Part shown: piece by piece, positions 18,812 to 30,501 of the stretch | How positions within the stretch are numbered: position 1 is the first letter of the stretch | How the letters are laid out: every line of letters starts with the position of its first letter | From: Mesostigma viride | Lineage: Eukaryota; Streptophyta; Mesostigmatophyceae; Mesostigmatales; Mesostigmataceae | Direction of reading: 5' to 3' | NCBI GenBank assembly: GCA_009746045.1 | Contig: RPFO01000002.1 | Location: 2,262,506 to 2,326,505 of the forward strand | DNA length: 64,000 nt | The notes under the pieces: model-generated | Seen by the model: the letters and a program-made list of their open reading frames with translations, nothing else | Database searches by the model: none | What the model was told of the DNA's origin: nothing | Translations under genes and position numbers: made by a program

Positions 18812-20905
18812 TAGCGAAGTCTCAAACAATGCCTTGATCCCCCTTGGATAGGAGAGAACAGCGTCCAACCAAAGGTTCGGTCAATCAATCCCCCACACCT
18901 TTCCCCCCTCCTCGTCCAGCGAAAATAGCTGGCACGTCTGCCAACTTCCACCCTACACCATCCTCCTCGCGCTCCTCATGCCATAACTGTCACGATCCAG
19001 TGCTATGGCCCAGCGACTCGCCAAAAGTCACATGCCACAAGCTGCCGCTACGGTCACAGCCCTCTGTTTGCAGGGCGTAACCCGGGGTGCAAGCATCCCC
19101 AGGTACTCGCCCTAGAGGGCTGCCGGCGGCATACATAGCAAGGTGTAATCTCCATTCCATTCTCAGGACAGCTAGCCGGTCACTTAGGCTATCTTGAGCA
19201 AGCGCCCCTGCTCTTAGCCCTCACAACCGTCAAAACCAGCCGGTCTCACCAGGCTCCCCCCATTGCCTGCCCACCTCTTGGATGCCATTACAGATGTCAT
19301 CCCAAAGCTCTCAGGGTTCCAGCCTGGCAGCGCCCAAAAGTCTTTTTACGTAGGCCGCTCATTTTGCCTCCCCCCAGTTCCAAAACACCACAGTTCTTAG
19401 CTCCCCAAAGCCGTCAAGAAAGGCACCTCCCCCAACCGGCCACCACTGGCCCATGGCCGCCGAGCCGCCCTACCACCACGTAAGCCCTCGAGAAATAAAA
19501 TCCAGGGAGCCACACCCAGCGCTCCTCCAGCCACCGGTTTTCCCCATAAAATTCGGCTCCACATATTCTTTTTCACGTTACCATCACGTAATGGACCAGC
19601 CGACCCGCTCCATCAAAGCCATCGGGCTGTGACGCGGTATGCCCTGCCCGCAAAGCCCCGAGAGCCAAAGATAGCTAATGATGCCGCATTCAGATCTTGG
19701 GCAGCCGGCATTGCAGCCTACTATATTTTTTACACCGCTCGTCGTTGAGGGTCATCGTGCAAGGCAGTATCAAACGTAAAACAGCTCGAACAAGCACGCC
19801 CAGGGCCGAAATAGAATTTTCGTTCCCTTACCGCACTTTCCGGCCTTGCGACTCAATTTCGGGTCAAAATTTCTATGCCCACCCCTCAAACGACGGGACA
19901 GCAGCCGGCCACCTTTGCTCGTCGTTTAGGACCATCGAAACAGGTCCAAGCAACCTTTATTCGCCTCGTCCCAGGTCAGTTAAGGCCGAAAAAGATTGCC
20001 GGCACCCTACCGCAGATTTCGGCACTAAATCCGCAATTTCTGCCCCGATTTTCAACGACTGGCCCTCAAACGACCGCTTGGACGCCGACCACCGTCGCGC
20101 GTCTCTAAATAAAATTCATTCCCAGCCCCCCGGACTCGGGGAGGCCTTTTGCATTCGCTTAAATCATTGCCAGCCACCATGGCTGGCCGTCACCACTAAT
20201 AAAAACGAATACCAGCACAGGCACACCTCGGCTGGTTATATGCCAGCACTTTTTCTCAGACTTGGGCCGGCGGCGGCCCAGGTCCTTCTAATTCGGGTCG
20301 AAACACAATTCCGTGACCCATACAATATTCGTACACCATGCGAAGTGGCAGCGTACTTGCCCACTGTGGCGGATGCAAGTCCGGTACACCTGGTTTTGGC
20401 GCCAAAAGCACCCTTGGCCAGTTGTACTACAAGGAACCCATCCCTACTAATTCTTTTGACATTGTACTACGTTTAGTCTTGGTCTACTACACCCCAGTAG
20501 GTTCGTTCACCTCCTGAGCGTCCAGTGCTACGCCGAAGCACGTCAGCACTGGTTTGAACTAGAATGAACTAGTTTGAAGTAGATTGAAGTAGACTGCACT
20601 ACCCTGTAGGCCAAGTGAAGTACTTGGAACTACATCCAAGTACTTAGAACTAGTTTACAAGTTACTCGTACGGACTTACACCCTATTAGAGGGCAGATCT
20701 CGTACCACCACACTGGCGCCCCTTATTAAATTCCAGGGCCCTTATACATTGTGACTACTGCCCCTTATAAAAGACCAGGGCCTATTATAAAATATTAAAT
20801 GCTCTATTTATTTTTTATATGTGCTGTCACCCAGCGGCGTCCCTCGCCTCCTTCGCTCCCTCCGCCCCGACAAATCAGGGAATCCAGATCGAGGGAGATC
20901 AACCA

Positions 20906-22792
20906 TCCCTCCACCGGTGTTTCACTGCCACACGCCAGCGGGCGGTCGCCACCGCCCGATGTTCCCTCAACCCCGTTCGCTCCACACCGACCTCTTCCGA
21001 CCCGACACACAGAGTCTTCCACCCCTTCATTTCGCGGCAGTTGGACAAAGCCTTCACGTCTGCCTCTGCCAGACGGGCGTACACCACACCGGAGCCCCGG
21101 CTCGACGCGTCACTGGCCACGACGGTGGTGTCCAGTGGCTGGTTGCGCTGCGCATGCACCAGGGGAGCCAGGCAGACAGCCGCCCAGAGCTCCCGGCGCA
21201 CACTTGCCCAGAGTTGGAAGCGTCCTCCCTTGCGGAGGGCCAGCACTTGGTGGAGCATCCTGTAGGCGTGGAACCAGGTGCTTAGCAGACTCCTGCGCAG
21301 CAGCTGGATCCATACCCAGCGTCCCAGTAGGGAGGCCAACTCATGGTAGCTTGCACGTCCCCGGGCCAGCACCGCCTCGGTGTCGTGGACCAGGAGGGCC
21401 AGTCGCTTCGCCGACGGCCACAAGCTCCCATCTTGGTGATACTCGATGCCCAGGATCTCTACAGCTTGACCTTCCCGCGCCCGCTCGACCTTTTTCTCAT
21501 TCACCACCAGGCCAGCTGGCGCGTAGCACTCGGTGCATGCGCTGTCCAGCAGCGCGTTCGCCTCCGCTGCGCTGCGCGCGTGTGTGGTGCCCAGGTCGTC
21601 GATCATGACCAACTGCGCCGGCCGAGGAGGGTCCTCGGGCAGCAGCTGCCAGTCAAGTTCGGCGGCCCCCACCAACTCCATCCACTCCCGTCCTCCCTCA
21701 CGCACTGTGCGCACCCCGAGCTGATGCATCGGGACGCTCACACTCAGCCCGGGGTTCAGCTTCCCCGGCCCGAACAGGGTCTGCATGTGCGCCACCTGCG
21801 CCAGCAGGACCGAGTGAGACCACCCCATCACCAGAACACGGAACCTGGGATAGAGCCGGCGGCGCTCCCCGGGCTGGCCGACCTCGTCCGACCAGACTGG
21901 GGGCAGCGCGAACCACTTCCGCCACTCCGTTGGCACGGAGAAGCGGTAGTAGTACGTCTCCAGGTCCGTTTTGCTCGAGTAGCTGGGCGCGCCCCCTGCC
22001 ATCTCGGCCACCGCCCCCACATCTGGCAGGTAACAGCTGCCAGGGGTGAGGAACTTGTCGTTGCTCTGCACCATGTTGCAGATGAGTCGCTGGCGCTGGG
22101 CTGACGGGTCCACCACCCCTGGATCGCGCTTGGGCACGCCGAACAGGCCGTTGGTGACCGGGGGCTCCTCCTCGCTGTACTCTGTCATCCCGGTCTCCGC
22201 CAGCCGCACGCTCAGGCGCGCGTACTCTGTGTCGCTCGCACAGCCATGCGTCACTCGCCGTCGACGCCCTGGCTGCACTACCTCCTCCTCCCTCAAAATA
22301 TTTTTTATGTTGCCATATACCTCCCTCCACTGGGGGGGAGGCAGTCCATCAGCGGCACGCTGCCCGCCACTCCGCCCGCGGGCAGCGCAAGTCTCTCTGG
22401 GACAATCATTTCATATTGCCCGTCGGGCCCATAGGGCCCAGACTCAACGTCATGCACCAGGTCCTCTGCCGCTACGGCTCTCAGCCGGCGCTCATGGACC
22501 TGGGCGGCAATCTCCAGCCCTTGTAGGGCCGCCTGCTGGGCAGCGGTGCAGGGAGCCGTTGCCGTCGCCCCGCTAGTGCCGCGCCCTGGGGGCCCGCCGG
22601 CAGGCGTGGCCATTGCTGGCCCCGCCCCACACCCGGCCGCCCCCACAGGCGGTTCCCGTGTCCCCCCCACATCCAGTTCAGGCCTTCCACGAGCCGGACC
22701 ATGAGCAGCAAGCGTGCCCGCCGCCGCGTGGCTCGCTGCAGCCTGCGTCGTGAGCGCAGGCGGGACCGGTCGAGGGGCTGGACGGCCGGAAC
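20906..22792 (-). pseudogene. SDR-A ORF2 (leader, RT, partial RNase H), truncated
   Basis: The minus strand encodes the leader (from 22792), the seven-C slippery run (22332-22338), an open RT frame (22296 down) with MIDDL and LGIEY, and RNase H through the first Asp motif. It is cut at 20906 by SDR-B. LGIEY replaces LGIEF, and a terminal RTGLREH change is seen near the end. It belongs with the gag at 22819-23666 and forms the left arm of a large inverted repeat with 23667-26450. Confidence 0.85.
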
Positions 22793-22818
22793 TGGGAGGG
22801 GGAACACGCCGCGCCCCC

Positions 22819-23474
22819 TCACTTCTGCTTGTTGCTGGTGGAGGAGGAGGCCACCGCCCCCCCATCCACCTTGGCCAGCACCGCCGCGCTGACCCGCGCG
22901 TCGTGCTCCTTCTTGGCGGCCTTGAGAGCCCGTCGCGCCGCCCTCGTCCGCTGGCTGCCGCTCTCCACCACCGGCAGCACGAAGGCGGCCTGGGCGACCC
23001 ACGCGCCCTGGCCCCGCTCGCTCTCCACCACCATGAGTGACTCCACGATGCGTGCAAAGTACTCCATGCACGCGAGCTCGGTCACCGCCGTGACTCCCAG
23101 CTCCTTCACCGCCACGTCCAGGGCGTGGCATAGGTTGACCGCGATGTCCATGCGCTCGCGACTCTGCCACCCGCTGGTCTGGCCTGGCCCACGGATGAAC
23201 ATGGGCTTCAGGCCCTCCAGCCGGGCCCGCAGACTGCCCCCGTACCGGTCCTTGGCCGTTTGCAGGTACTCGGGCAGCACCCGCAGCTTGTACCGGTAGT
23301 CCTCCACCTCCCAAGGGATGCTGGTGGCAGTCCCCGGCAGGGTGACCCCCTTGGTCATGGGCACAGCCAACACCTGGCCGCTCGCTGGGTCGGCGCGACC
23401 CGGTAGGCGGTCCCTGCGGCGCCGGCTGCTGCTGCGCCGGCCCGAGTCGCTGCTGCTGTCGCTGCTGCTGCTGC

Positions 23475-23510
<36 letters not shown>

Positions 23511-23666
23511 AACGGCACGTGCGATGGCGGCACTTGGGACACTTGGCTGCCTTGGCTCGCGCCGGTGCTGGGGCCACTGGCTTGGCGCCGGGCAGGATTG
23601 TCCCACCCCCCCGCGCCCCTTGCTGGGCCGCTGGGTGTGAGCTGTGCAAGGGATACCCCTCTGCAA
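22819..23666 (-). CDS. SDR-A (subfamily 2) Gag, N-terminally truncated
   Basis: The minus-strand frame from about 23666 to the stop at 22819 encodes the second half of Gag. It has the putative zinc motif CPKCRHRTCRC, a long serine tract encoded by an AGC repeat (about 23455-23512), an Arg-rich patch, and the conserved C-terminal domain (SIPWEVEDYRYKLRVLPEYL onward) ending KQK. It is nearly identical to 38220-39061. The N-terminus is lost where the frame meets an oppositely oriented ORF2 leader at 23667. Confidence 0.8.
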
Positions 23667-24157
23667 AAGTTCCGGCCGTCCAGCCCCTCGACCGGTCCCG
23701 CCTGCGCTCACGACGCAGGCTGCAGCGAGCCACGCGGCGGCGGGCACGCTTGCTGCTCATGGTCCGGCTCGTGGAAGGCCTGAACTGGATGTGGGGGGGG
23801 ACACGGGAACCGCCTGTGGGGGCGGCCGGGTGTGGGGCGGGGCCAGCAATGGCCACGCCTGCCGGCGGGCCCCCAGGGCGCGGCACTAGCGGGGCGACGG
23901 CAACGGCTCCCTGCACCGCTGCCCAGCAGGCGGCCCTACAAGGGCTGGAGATTGCCGCCCAGGTCCATGAGCGCCGGCTGAGAGCCGTAGCGGCAGAGGA
24001 CCTGGTGCATGACGTTGAGTCTGGGCCCTATGGGCCCGACGGGCAATATGAAATGATTGTCCCAGAGAGACTTGCGCTGCCCGCGGGCGGAGTGGCGGGC
24101 AGCGTGCCGCTGATGGACTGCCTCCCCCCCAGTGGAGGGAGGTATATGGCAACATAA
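23667..24157 (+). CDS. SDR-A ORF2 leader, second plus-strand copy
   Basis: Same leader as 6921-7438 but of subfamily 2 (MVRLVEGLNWMW instead of RIVDGLNWLW). It runs to a stop just after the seven-C run at 24124-24130. ATG 23758 is a possible start. The gag that should precede it is absent; the upstream sequence is the opposite-strand gag. Confidence 0.6.
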
Positions 24158-24165
24158 AAAATATT

Positions 24166-25008
24166 TTGAGGGAGGAGGAGGTAGTCCAGCCAGGGCGTCG
24201 ACGGCGAGTGACGCATGGCTGTGCGAGCGACACAGAGTACGCGCGCCTGAGCGTGCGGCTGGCGGAGACCGGGATGACAGAGTACAGCGAGGAGGAGCCC
24301 CCGGTCACCAACGGCCTGTTCGGCGTGCCCAAGCGCGATCCAGGGGTGGTGGACCCGTCAGCCCAGCGCCAGCGACTCATCTGCAACATGGTGCAGAGCA
24401 ACGACAAGTTCCTCACCCCTGGCAGCTGTTACCTGCCAGATGTGGGGGCGGTGGCCGAGATGGCAGGGGGCGCGCCCAGCTACTCGAGCAAAACGGACCT
24501 GGAGACGTACTACTACCGCTTCTCCGTGCCAACGGAGTGGCGGAAGTGGTTCGCGCTGCCCCCAGTCTGGTCGGACGAGGTCGGCCAGCCCGGGGAGCGC
24601 CGCCGGCTCTATCCCAGGTTCCGTGTTCTGGTGATGGGGTGGTCTCACTCGGTCCTGCTGGCGCAGGTGGCGCACATGCAGACCCTATTCGGGCCGGGGA
24701 AGCTGAACCCCGGGCTGAGTGTGAGCGTCCCGATGCATCAGCTCGGGGTGCGCACAGTGCGTGAGGGAGGACGGGAGTGGATGGAGTTGGTGGGGGCCGC
24801 CGAACTTGACTGGCAGCTGCTGCCCGAGGACCCTCCTCGGCCGGCGCAGTTGGTCATGATCGACGACCTGGGCACCACACACGCGCGCAGCGCAGCGGAG
24901 GCGAACGCGCTGCTGGACAGCGCATGCACCGAGTGCTACGCGCCAGCTGGCCTGGTGGTGAATGAGAAAAAGGTCGAGCGGGCGCGGGAAGGTCAAGCTG
25001 TGGAGATC
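24166..25008 (+). pseudogene. SDR-A RT, 5' exon-like half split by solo SDR-B
   Basis: This is the first part of the RT of the second plus-strand SDR-A, with YSEEEPPVTN, MGWSHSVL and MIDDL as in 7447-10062. The frame is intact up to codon ATC at 25006-25008, where the solo SDR-B begins. The rest of the frame resumes at 25901 with CTG GGC ATC GAG, so removal of the insertion leaves the codons contiguous. Confidence 0.9.
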
Positions 25009-25900
25009 TGGTTGATCTCCCTCGATCTGGATTCCCTGATTTGTCGGGGCGGAGGGAGCGAAGGAGGCGGGGGACGCCGCTGGGTGACAGCACATATAAA
25101 AAATAAATAGAGCATTTAATATTATAATAGGCCCTGGTCTTTTATAAGGGGCAGTAGTCACAATTTATAAGGGCCCTGGAATTTAATAAGGGGCGCCAGT
25201 GTGGTGGTACGAGATCTGCCCTTTAATAGGGTGAAAGTCCGTACAAGTAACTTGTAAACTGGTTCTAAGTACTTGGACGTAGTTCCAAGTACTTCACTTG
25301 GCCTACAGGGTAGTACAGTCTACTTCAAACTACTTCAAACTAGTTCATTCTAGTTCAAACCAGTGCTGACGTGCTTCGGCGTAGCACTGGACGCTCAGGA
25401 GGTGAACGGACCTACTGGGGTGTAGTAGACCAAGACTAAACGTAGTACAATGTCAAAAGAATTAGTAGGGATGGGTTCCTTGTAGTACAACTGGCCAAGG
25501 GTGCTTTTGGCGCCAAAACCAGGTGTACCGGACTTGCATCCGCCACAGTGGGCAAGTACGCGGCCACTTCGCATGGTGTACGAATATTGTATGGGTCACG
25601 GAATTGTGTTTCGACCCGAATTAGAAGGACCTGGGCCGCCGCCGGCCCAAGTCTGAGAAAAAGTGCTGGCATATAACCAGCCGAGGTGTGCCTGTGCTGG
25701 TATTCGTTTTTATTAGCCCACCCAACCCACCCTGAGGGGAGTGAGATGGCAGCATCAGCTGGCTGGGGGGGCCTGCAGATGCTTTATTCACCAATTATGC
25801 GACTTTGGTCCAAGAGTCTCTTGTGCGTAAACGTATTTTGTGAAAAATAATGTCTGGAGCCCTCAATGATGGAGTGAACGAGTTGAGACATGCATAGGGA
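25009..25900 (+). mobile_element. Solo SDR-B (A-G4-B only)
   Basis: An 892-bp unit starts TGGTTGATCTCCC and ends GCATAGGGA: one A (25009-25716), the C-rich tract (25717-25732) and one B (about 25736-25900). It lies between two codons of the RT with no target duplication. It is what recombination between A1 and A2 of a full element would leave, like a solo LTR, or a minimal mobile form. Confidence 0.9.
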
Positions 25901-27667
25901 CTGGGCATCGAGTTTCACCAAGATGGGAGCTTGTGGCCGTCGGCGAAGCGACTGGCCCTCCTGGTCCACGACACCGAGGCGGTGCTGGCCCGGGGACATG
26001 CAAGCTACCATGAGTTGGCCTCCCTACTGGGACGCTGGGTATGGATCCAGCTGCTGCGCAGGAGTCTGCTAAGCACCTGGTTCCACGCCTACAGGATGCT
26101 CCACCAAGTGCTGGCCCTCCGCAAGGGAGGACGCTTCCAACTCTGGGCAAGTGTGCGCCGGGAGCTCTGGGCGGCTGTCTGCCTGGCTCCCCTGGTGCAT
26201 GCGCAGCGCAACCAGCCACTGGACACCACCGTCGTGGCCAGTGAGGCGTCGAGCCGGGGCTCCGGTGTGATGTACGCCCGTCTGGCAGAGGCAGACGTGA
26301 AGGCTTTGTCCAACTGCCGCGAAATGAAGGGGTGGAAGACTCTGTGTGTCGGGGCGGAAGAGGTCGGTGTGGAGCGAACGGGGGAGAGGGAACATCGGGC
26401 GGTGGCGACCGCCAGCTGGCGTGTGGCGGTGAAACACCGGTGTAGGGACGCGGGGGCGCACATCAATGAGAAAGAGGCGCGCGCAGCCGTGCAGAGCCTG
26501 GAGTGGGGGCTACGCACGCGGGCGCGGTGGGGGCGACGGCACGTACGGCTGGTGGATAACACCGCCGTTCTAGGCGCAGTGGTGAAGGGGCGGTCATCAT
26601 CTTACCGCCTCAACACGTGGTGCCGCCGCGCTGCCGCCCTGGGCAACACCAGGTACCACTGGGTGTACATCCGCTCGGAGCGAAACCCCGCTGACGCGCC
26701 CAGCCGGGGCCGGTGGGTGCGGGACCTTACCGCCGATGGCGATGTGGAGAGTAACCTGGGTCCGGGAGGGCGGCAGGAACTGCTGGAGAGCACCGTGCTG
26801 CCCGCGACCCTGCGCAGCTACCATCGCGCAGTGATCGCGTACCTCCTGTGGGCTGAGCCCTATGGTGCTGTACCGCCGGAGGAAGCGGAGAGCGTGTTCT
26901 GCGAGTGGCTCGTGTCTGTCTACGAGGATGGAGGGGGAGCAGGGGGTTCCATGTGCATGAGGGCGCTGTGTGGGCTGCAACTGTACTACCCCAGCCAAGT
27001 GCAGGGGTGGCGCGAGGCCCGCCGGCTCCTGTACGGGTGGCAGCGACGCGTGCAAACGCATAGCCCCAATCCGGTGCCGTGGGAGCTGCTCTACCTGGTG
27101 GTGCAGATCCTCCGCTGGCAGGGGGCGCCCATGGCAGCAGCCGTGTGCGTCATCACTTTCCAGCAATACCTGCGCATCGGGGAGGCCTTCAAGCTCCGAG
27201 TGGGGGACGTGGCACTGCGTGGCGACTGTCGCCTGGAGCAGCGGGGACTGGGCGCGCTTCTTCTGCGGGATCCCAAGACAGCCAAGGGGGGTGCACAGGC
27301 GGTGGTGGTGCAGGATCCCCTCTCGCTGTACGTGCTCGAGCGCCTGTGCGCTGGGCGGGAGCCCGAGGAGCCCTTGTTTGGGAGCCTCAACTACAGCCAG
27401 TTCTCTCGTCGGTGGCACGCGGCGTGGGATGTTCTGGGCCTGCGGGGGATGTTTCCGCCCTACTCCATGCGACATGGTGGGGCAACGTACGACTACCTGC
27501 AGGGCGTTTCACTCCCAGACATCCAGAAGCGCGGGCGTTGGCGCCAGTTCAAGTCGGTGGACCACTACGTGGGCCTGCACCGTGCTCTAGCGGTGCAAGT
27601 GCCGCGGTGGGTGTGGTTGCTGGCTGAAGAGTTCCCCCCCGCTCAGTGGAGTTCACACTGGCAGTAG
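25901..27667 (+). pseudogene. SDR-A RT C-terminus, RNase H, mutated 2A, recombinase
   Basis: This is the continuation of 24166-25008. It has the RT end (LGIEF), RNase H (EASSRGSG, with Asp replaced by Glu at the first catalytic position: ASEASS instead of ASDASS), VDNTAVLG and NPADAPSR, then GDVESNLGP (26738-26764) and a complete recombinase with YLRIGEAF, MRHGGAT, GRW and HYVG. A three-residue deletion precedes NTRYHW. The two halves together give 869 residues, against 871 in the intact copy. The RNase H and 2A substitutions suggest the copy is inactive. Confidence 0.88.
26738..26764 (+). other. Mutated 2A motif (NPGP to NLGP)
   Basis: CCG is changed to CTG at 26756-26758, giving GDVESNLGP. 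Loss of the first proline of NPGP is known to abolish 2A skipping, so this copy would make an uncleaved RT-recombinase fusion. Confidence 0.8.
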
Positions 27668-27712
27668 CAAGTGTGGGGATGCGCCTGCACCGGTCTAGGC
27701 CGGGGGGCGCAG

Positions 27713-27954
27713 TATAAAACGATGCAGCTCCGTTGGAGGAGTCGGCAGGGCGCACTCCAGCGGACACGCTGGGGCCCTGCTGGTTTTGGGCGTCGCGCCA
27801 TCATTCTGATTTCCGGTTTGGCTCAACTTCGACCATATCCTGCCTTGGACAGAGCCGGCGGGGCGCACTCTAGTGGATACACTAGGGCTCTGCGGGTACC
27901 TGCGTTGACAGGTGCAGGGGAGGCGCACTCTAGCAGCCACGCTAGGGCTTCCCC
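27713..27954 (+). other. TATA-like box and three hairpins, second SDR-A
   Basis: TATAAAA at 27713-27719 is followed by hairpins at 27745-27780, 27850-27892 and 27917-27954, as in 10109-10350. In hairpin 1 the inner stem is CCAGC/GCTGG, against CCAGT/GCTGG in the first copy: a G-U pair replaced by G-C. Confidence 0.7.
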
Positions 27955-28002
27955 CTCTACAACCACTCCAGATGCGGCCGGGGACGGCCAGGTTGGAGAT
28001 GC

Positions 28003-28630
28003 GGGTGTTATATGGTGGCAGCCGCCTGGGACTTGCGCACAATTTGCCAGTCTCTCGGTCTACCAAGGCCTGCAAGCGGCTTAAGCATATAATTTTGCAA
28101 TAAACAAGTTCTGGTGCCTTCTCAAACAAAGTGAACCTGAAAGCATGCACAGAGGATGGTTGATCTTACGATCTGGATTCCCTGATTTGCGACTAAGGGG
28201 AGCGGAGTGCGAGTCGGTGCCGCTGCCTCATGGCTGATCTGCGAGAAATGCTCCTGGAAAGGGTGAAAGTCCCTGCAAATGACCTATGGACTGCATGCTT
28301 CCAAGTACTTGGATGTAGTTCAAAGTACTTAATTGGTACTACATGGTTGTACAATCTACTTCAAACTTGTTCAAACTAGCTCAGGCTAGTAAAGATTCGT
28401 TCAGGTGTAGCACAACCTGCCTAGGAGGTGGTATGACCACCTGGGTTGAAGTAGACAGTGACTAAACGTAGTACAATGTCGAAAGAATCAGTACAAATGG
28501 GTTCTTTGTAGTACAACTGTTCAGTGGCACCTGGGCGCCGCGCCAGTACTGTACCGGACTTGCATCCGTCACCGTGCGCATGCAATGCAGCCAATTTATT
28601 GAGGAAGACATGGCGGCGCATGCTTTATCA
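28003..28630 (+). repeat. SDR-A B1 and truncated A2
   Basis: B1 (28003-28156) joins A2 (28157-28630) exactly as at 10552/10553. A2 is cut short at TTTATCA, where a 5'-truncated SDR-B begins, so the C-rich tract and B2 are lost. Confidence 0.85.
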
Positions 28631-30469
28631 GGAGGTGAGGGACGCCGTTGGGTGACAGCACATATAAAAAATAAATAGAGCATTTAATATTTTATAATAG
28701 GCCCTGGTCTTTTATAAGGGGCAGTAGTCACAATGTATAAGGGCCCTGGAATTTAATAAGGGGCGCCAGTGTGGTGGTACGAGATCTGCCCTCTAATAGG
28801 GTGAAAGTCCGTACAAGTAACTTGTAAACTAGTTCCAAGTACTTGGACGTAGTCCCAAGTACTTCACTTGGACTATAGGGTAGTATAGTCTACTCCAATC
28901 TACTTCAAACTAGTTCATTCTAGTTCAAACCAGTGCTGACGTGCTTCGGCGTAGCACTGGACGCTCAGGAGGTGAACGAACCTACTGGGGTGTAGTAGAC
29001 CAAGACTAAACGTAGTACAATGTCAAAAGAATTAGGAGGGATGGGTTCCTTGTAGTACATCTGGCCAAGGGTGCTTTGGGCGCCAAAACCAGCTGTACCG
29101 GACTTGCATCCGCCACAGAGGGCAAGTACGTTGCCACTTCGCATGGTGTACGAATATTGTATGATCACGGAATTGTGTTTCGACCCGAATTAGAAGGACC
29201 TGGGCCGCCGCCGGCCCAAGTCTGAGAAAAAGTGCTGGCATATAACCAGCCGAGGTGTGCCTGTGCTGGTATTCGTTTTTATTAGTGGTGACGGCCAGCC
29301 ATGGTGGCTGGCAACGATTTAAACGAATGCAAAAGGCCTCCCCGAGTCCGGGGGGGCTGGGAATGAACTTTATTTAGAGACGCGCGACGGTGGTCGGCGT
29401 CCAAGCGGTCGTTTGAGGGCCAGTCGTTGAAAATCGGGGCAGAAATTGCGGATTTAGTGCCGAAATCTGGGGTAGGGTGCCGGCAATCTTTTTCGGCCTT
29501 AACTGACCTGGGACGAGGCGAATAAAGGTTGCTTGGACCTGTTTCGATGGTCCTAAACGATGAGCAAAGGTGGCTGGCTGCTGTCCCGTCGTTTGAGGGG
29601 TGGGCATAGAAATTTTGACCCGAAATTGAGTCGCAAGGCCGGAAAGTGCGGTAAGGGAACGAAAATTCTATTTCGGCCCTAGGCGTGCTTGTTCGAGCTG
29701 TTTTACGTTTGATACTGCCTTGCATGATGACCCTCAACGACGAGCAGTGTAAAAAATATAGTAGGCTGCAATGCCGGCTGCCCAAGATCTGAATGCGGCA
29801 TCATTAGCTATCTTTGGCTCTCGGGGCTTTGCGGGCAGGGCATACCGCGTCACAGCCCTATGGCTTTGATGGAGCGGGTCGGCTGGTCCATTACGTGATG
29901 GTAACGTGAAAAAGAATATGTGGAGCCGAATTTTATGGGGAAAACCGGTGGCTGGAGGAGCGCTGGGTGTGGCTCCCTGGATTTTATTTCTCGAGGGCTT
30001 ACGTGGTGGTAGGGCGGCTCGGCGGCCTTGGGTCAGTGGTGGCCGGTTGGGGGAGGTGCCTTTCTTGACGGCTTTGGGGAGCTAAGAACTGTGGTGTTTT
30101 GGAACTGGGGCGAGGCAAAATGAGCGGCCTACGTGAAAAGACTTTTGGGCGCTGCCAGGCTAGTACCCTGAGAGCTTTGGGATGACATCTGTAATGGCAT
30201 CCAAGAGGTGGGCAGGCAATGGGGGGAGCCTGGTGAGACCGGCTGGTTTTGACGGTTGTGAGGGCTAAGAGCAGGGGCGCTTGCTCGAGATAGCCTAAGT
30301 GATCGGCTAGCTGTCCTGAGAATGGAATGGAGATTACATCTTGCTATGTATGCCGCCGGCAGCCCTCTAGGGCGAGTACCTGGGGATGCTTGCACCCCGG
30401 GTTACGCCCTGCAAACAGAGGGCTGTGACCGTAGCGGCAGCTTGTGGCATGTGACTCTTGGCGAGTCGC
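28631..30469 (+). mobile_element. SDR-B 5' portion (truncated at both ends)
   Basis: The A repeat lacks its first 60 or so bases (28631-29285) and is followed by the internal noncoding region up to 30469, including the 30378-30402 hairpin. It then switches abruptly to the SDR-C gag on the other strand. It is somewhat more diverged than the copy at 58101-60165. Confidence 0.8.

Positions 30470-30501
<32 letters not shown>

Larger units (their letters stand above)
15324..18909. repeat. 1.79-kb tandem segmental duplication (two units)
   Basis: Unit 1 (15324-17114) and unit 2 (17115-about 18909) carry the same order of parts: TIR-E end, recombinase/2A fragment, SDR-B B2, A2, B1, hairpins. They differ by only a few bases, for example a two-base deletion near 15650 and an extra T near 17672. 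The new junction at 17115 has CCTCG in common with both breakpoints, which suggests a microhomology-mediated or unequal exchange. Confidence 0.75.
17601..20905 (-). mobile_element. Full-length SDR-B element (noncoding, 3.3 kb)
   Basis: Read on the minus strand: A1 (20905-20196), internal region (20195-18661), B1 (18660-18496), A2 (18495-17786), G4 tract (17785-17770), B2 (17766-17601). A1 and A2 are 710 bp each. The internal region shares a hairpin (19080-19104) and the hairpin pair (18776-18811, 18709-18744) with other copies. Stop codons interrupt the internal region in the sense frames. Antisense frames up to about 170 codons have no recognisable domain, so I treat it as a large nonautonomous element mobilised by a relative. 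The flanking SDR-A sequence is not colinear across it (about 230 bp missing). Confidence 0.85.
20906..26450. repeat. Large inverted repeat of two SDR-A copies
   Basis: The left arm (22792 down to 20906, minus) and the right arm (23667-25008 and 25901-about 26450, plus) carry the same leader-RT-RNase H sequence pointing away from each other. A spacer of about 0.87 kb holds the truncated gag. The arms are nearly identical, apart from the solo SDR-B inserted in the right arm. Confidence 0.75.

Noticed and set aside
19697-20200. Conserved antisense frames of about 170 codons in SDR-B internal region
   Set aside because: Conserved only because the copies are nearly identical; no domain, and the frame changes elsewhere. 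Kept as possible noncoding sequence.
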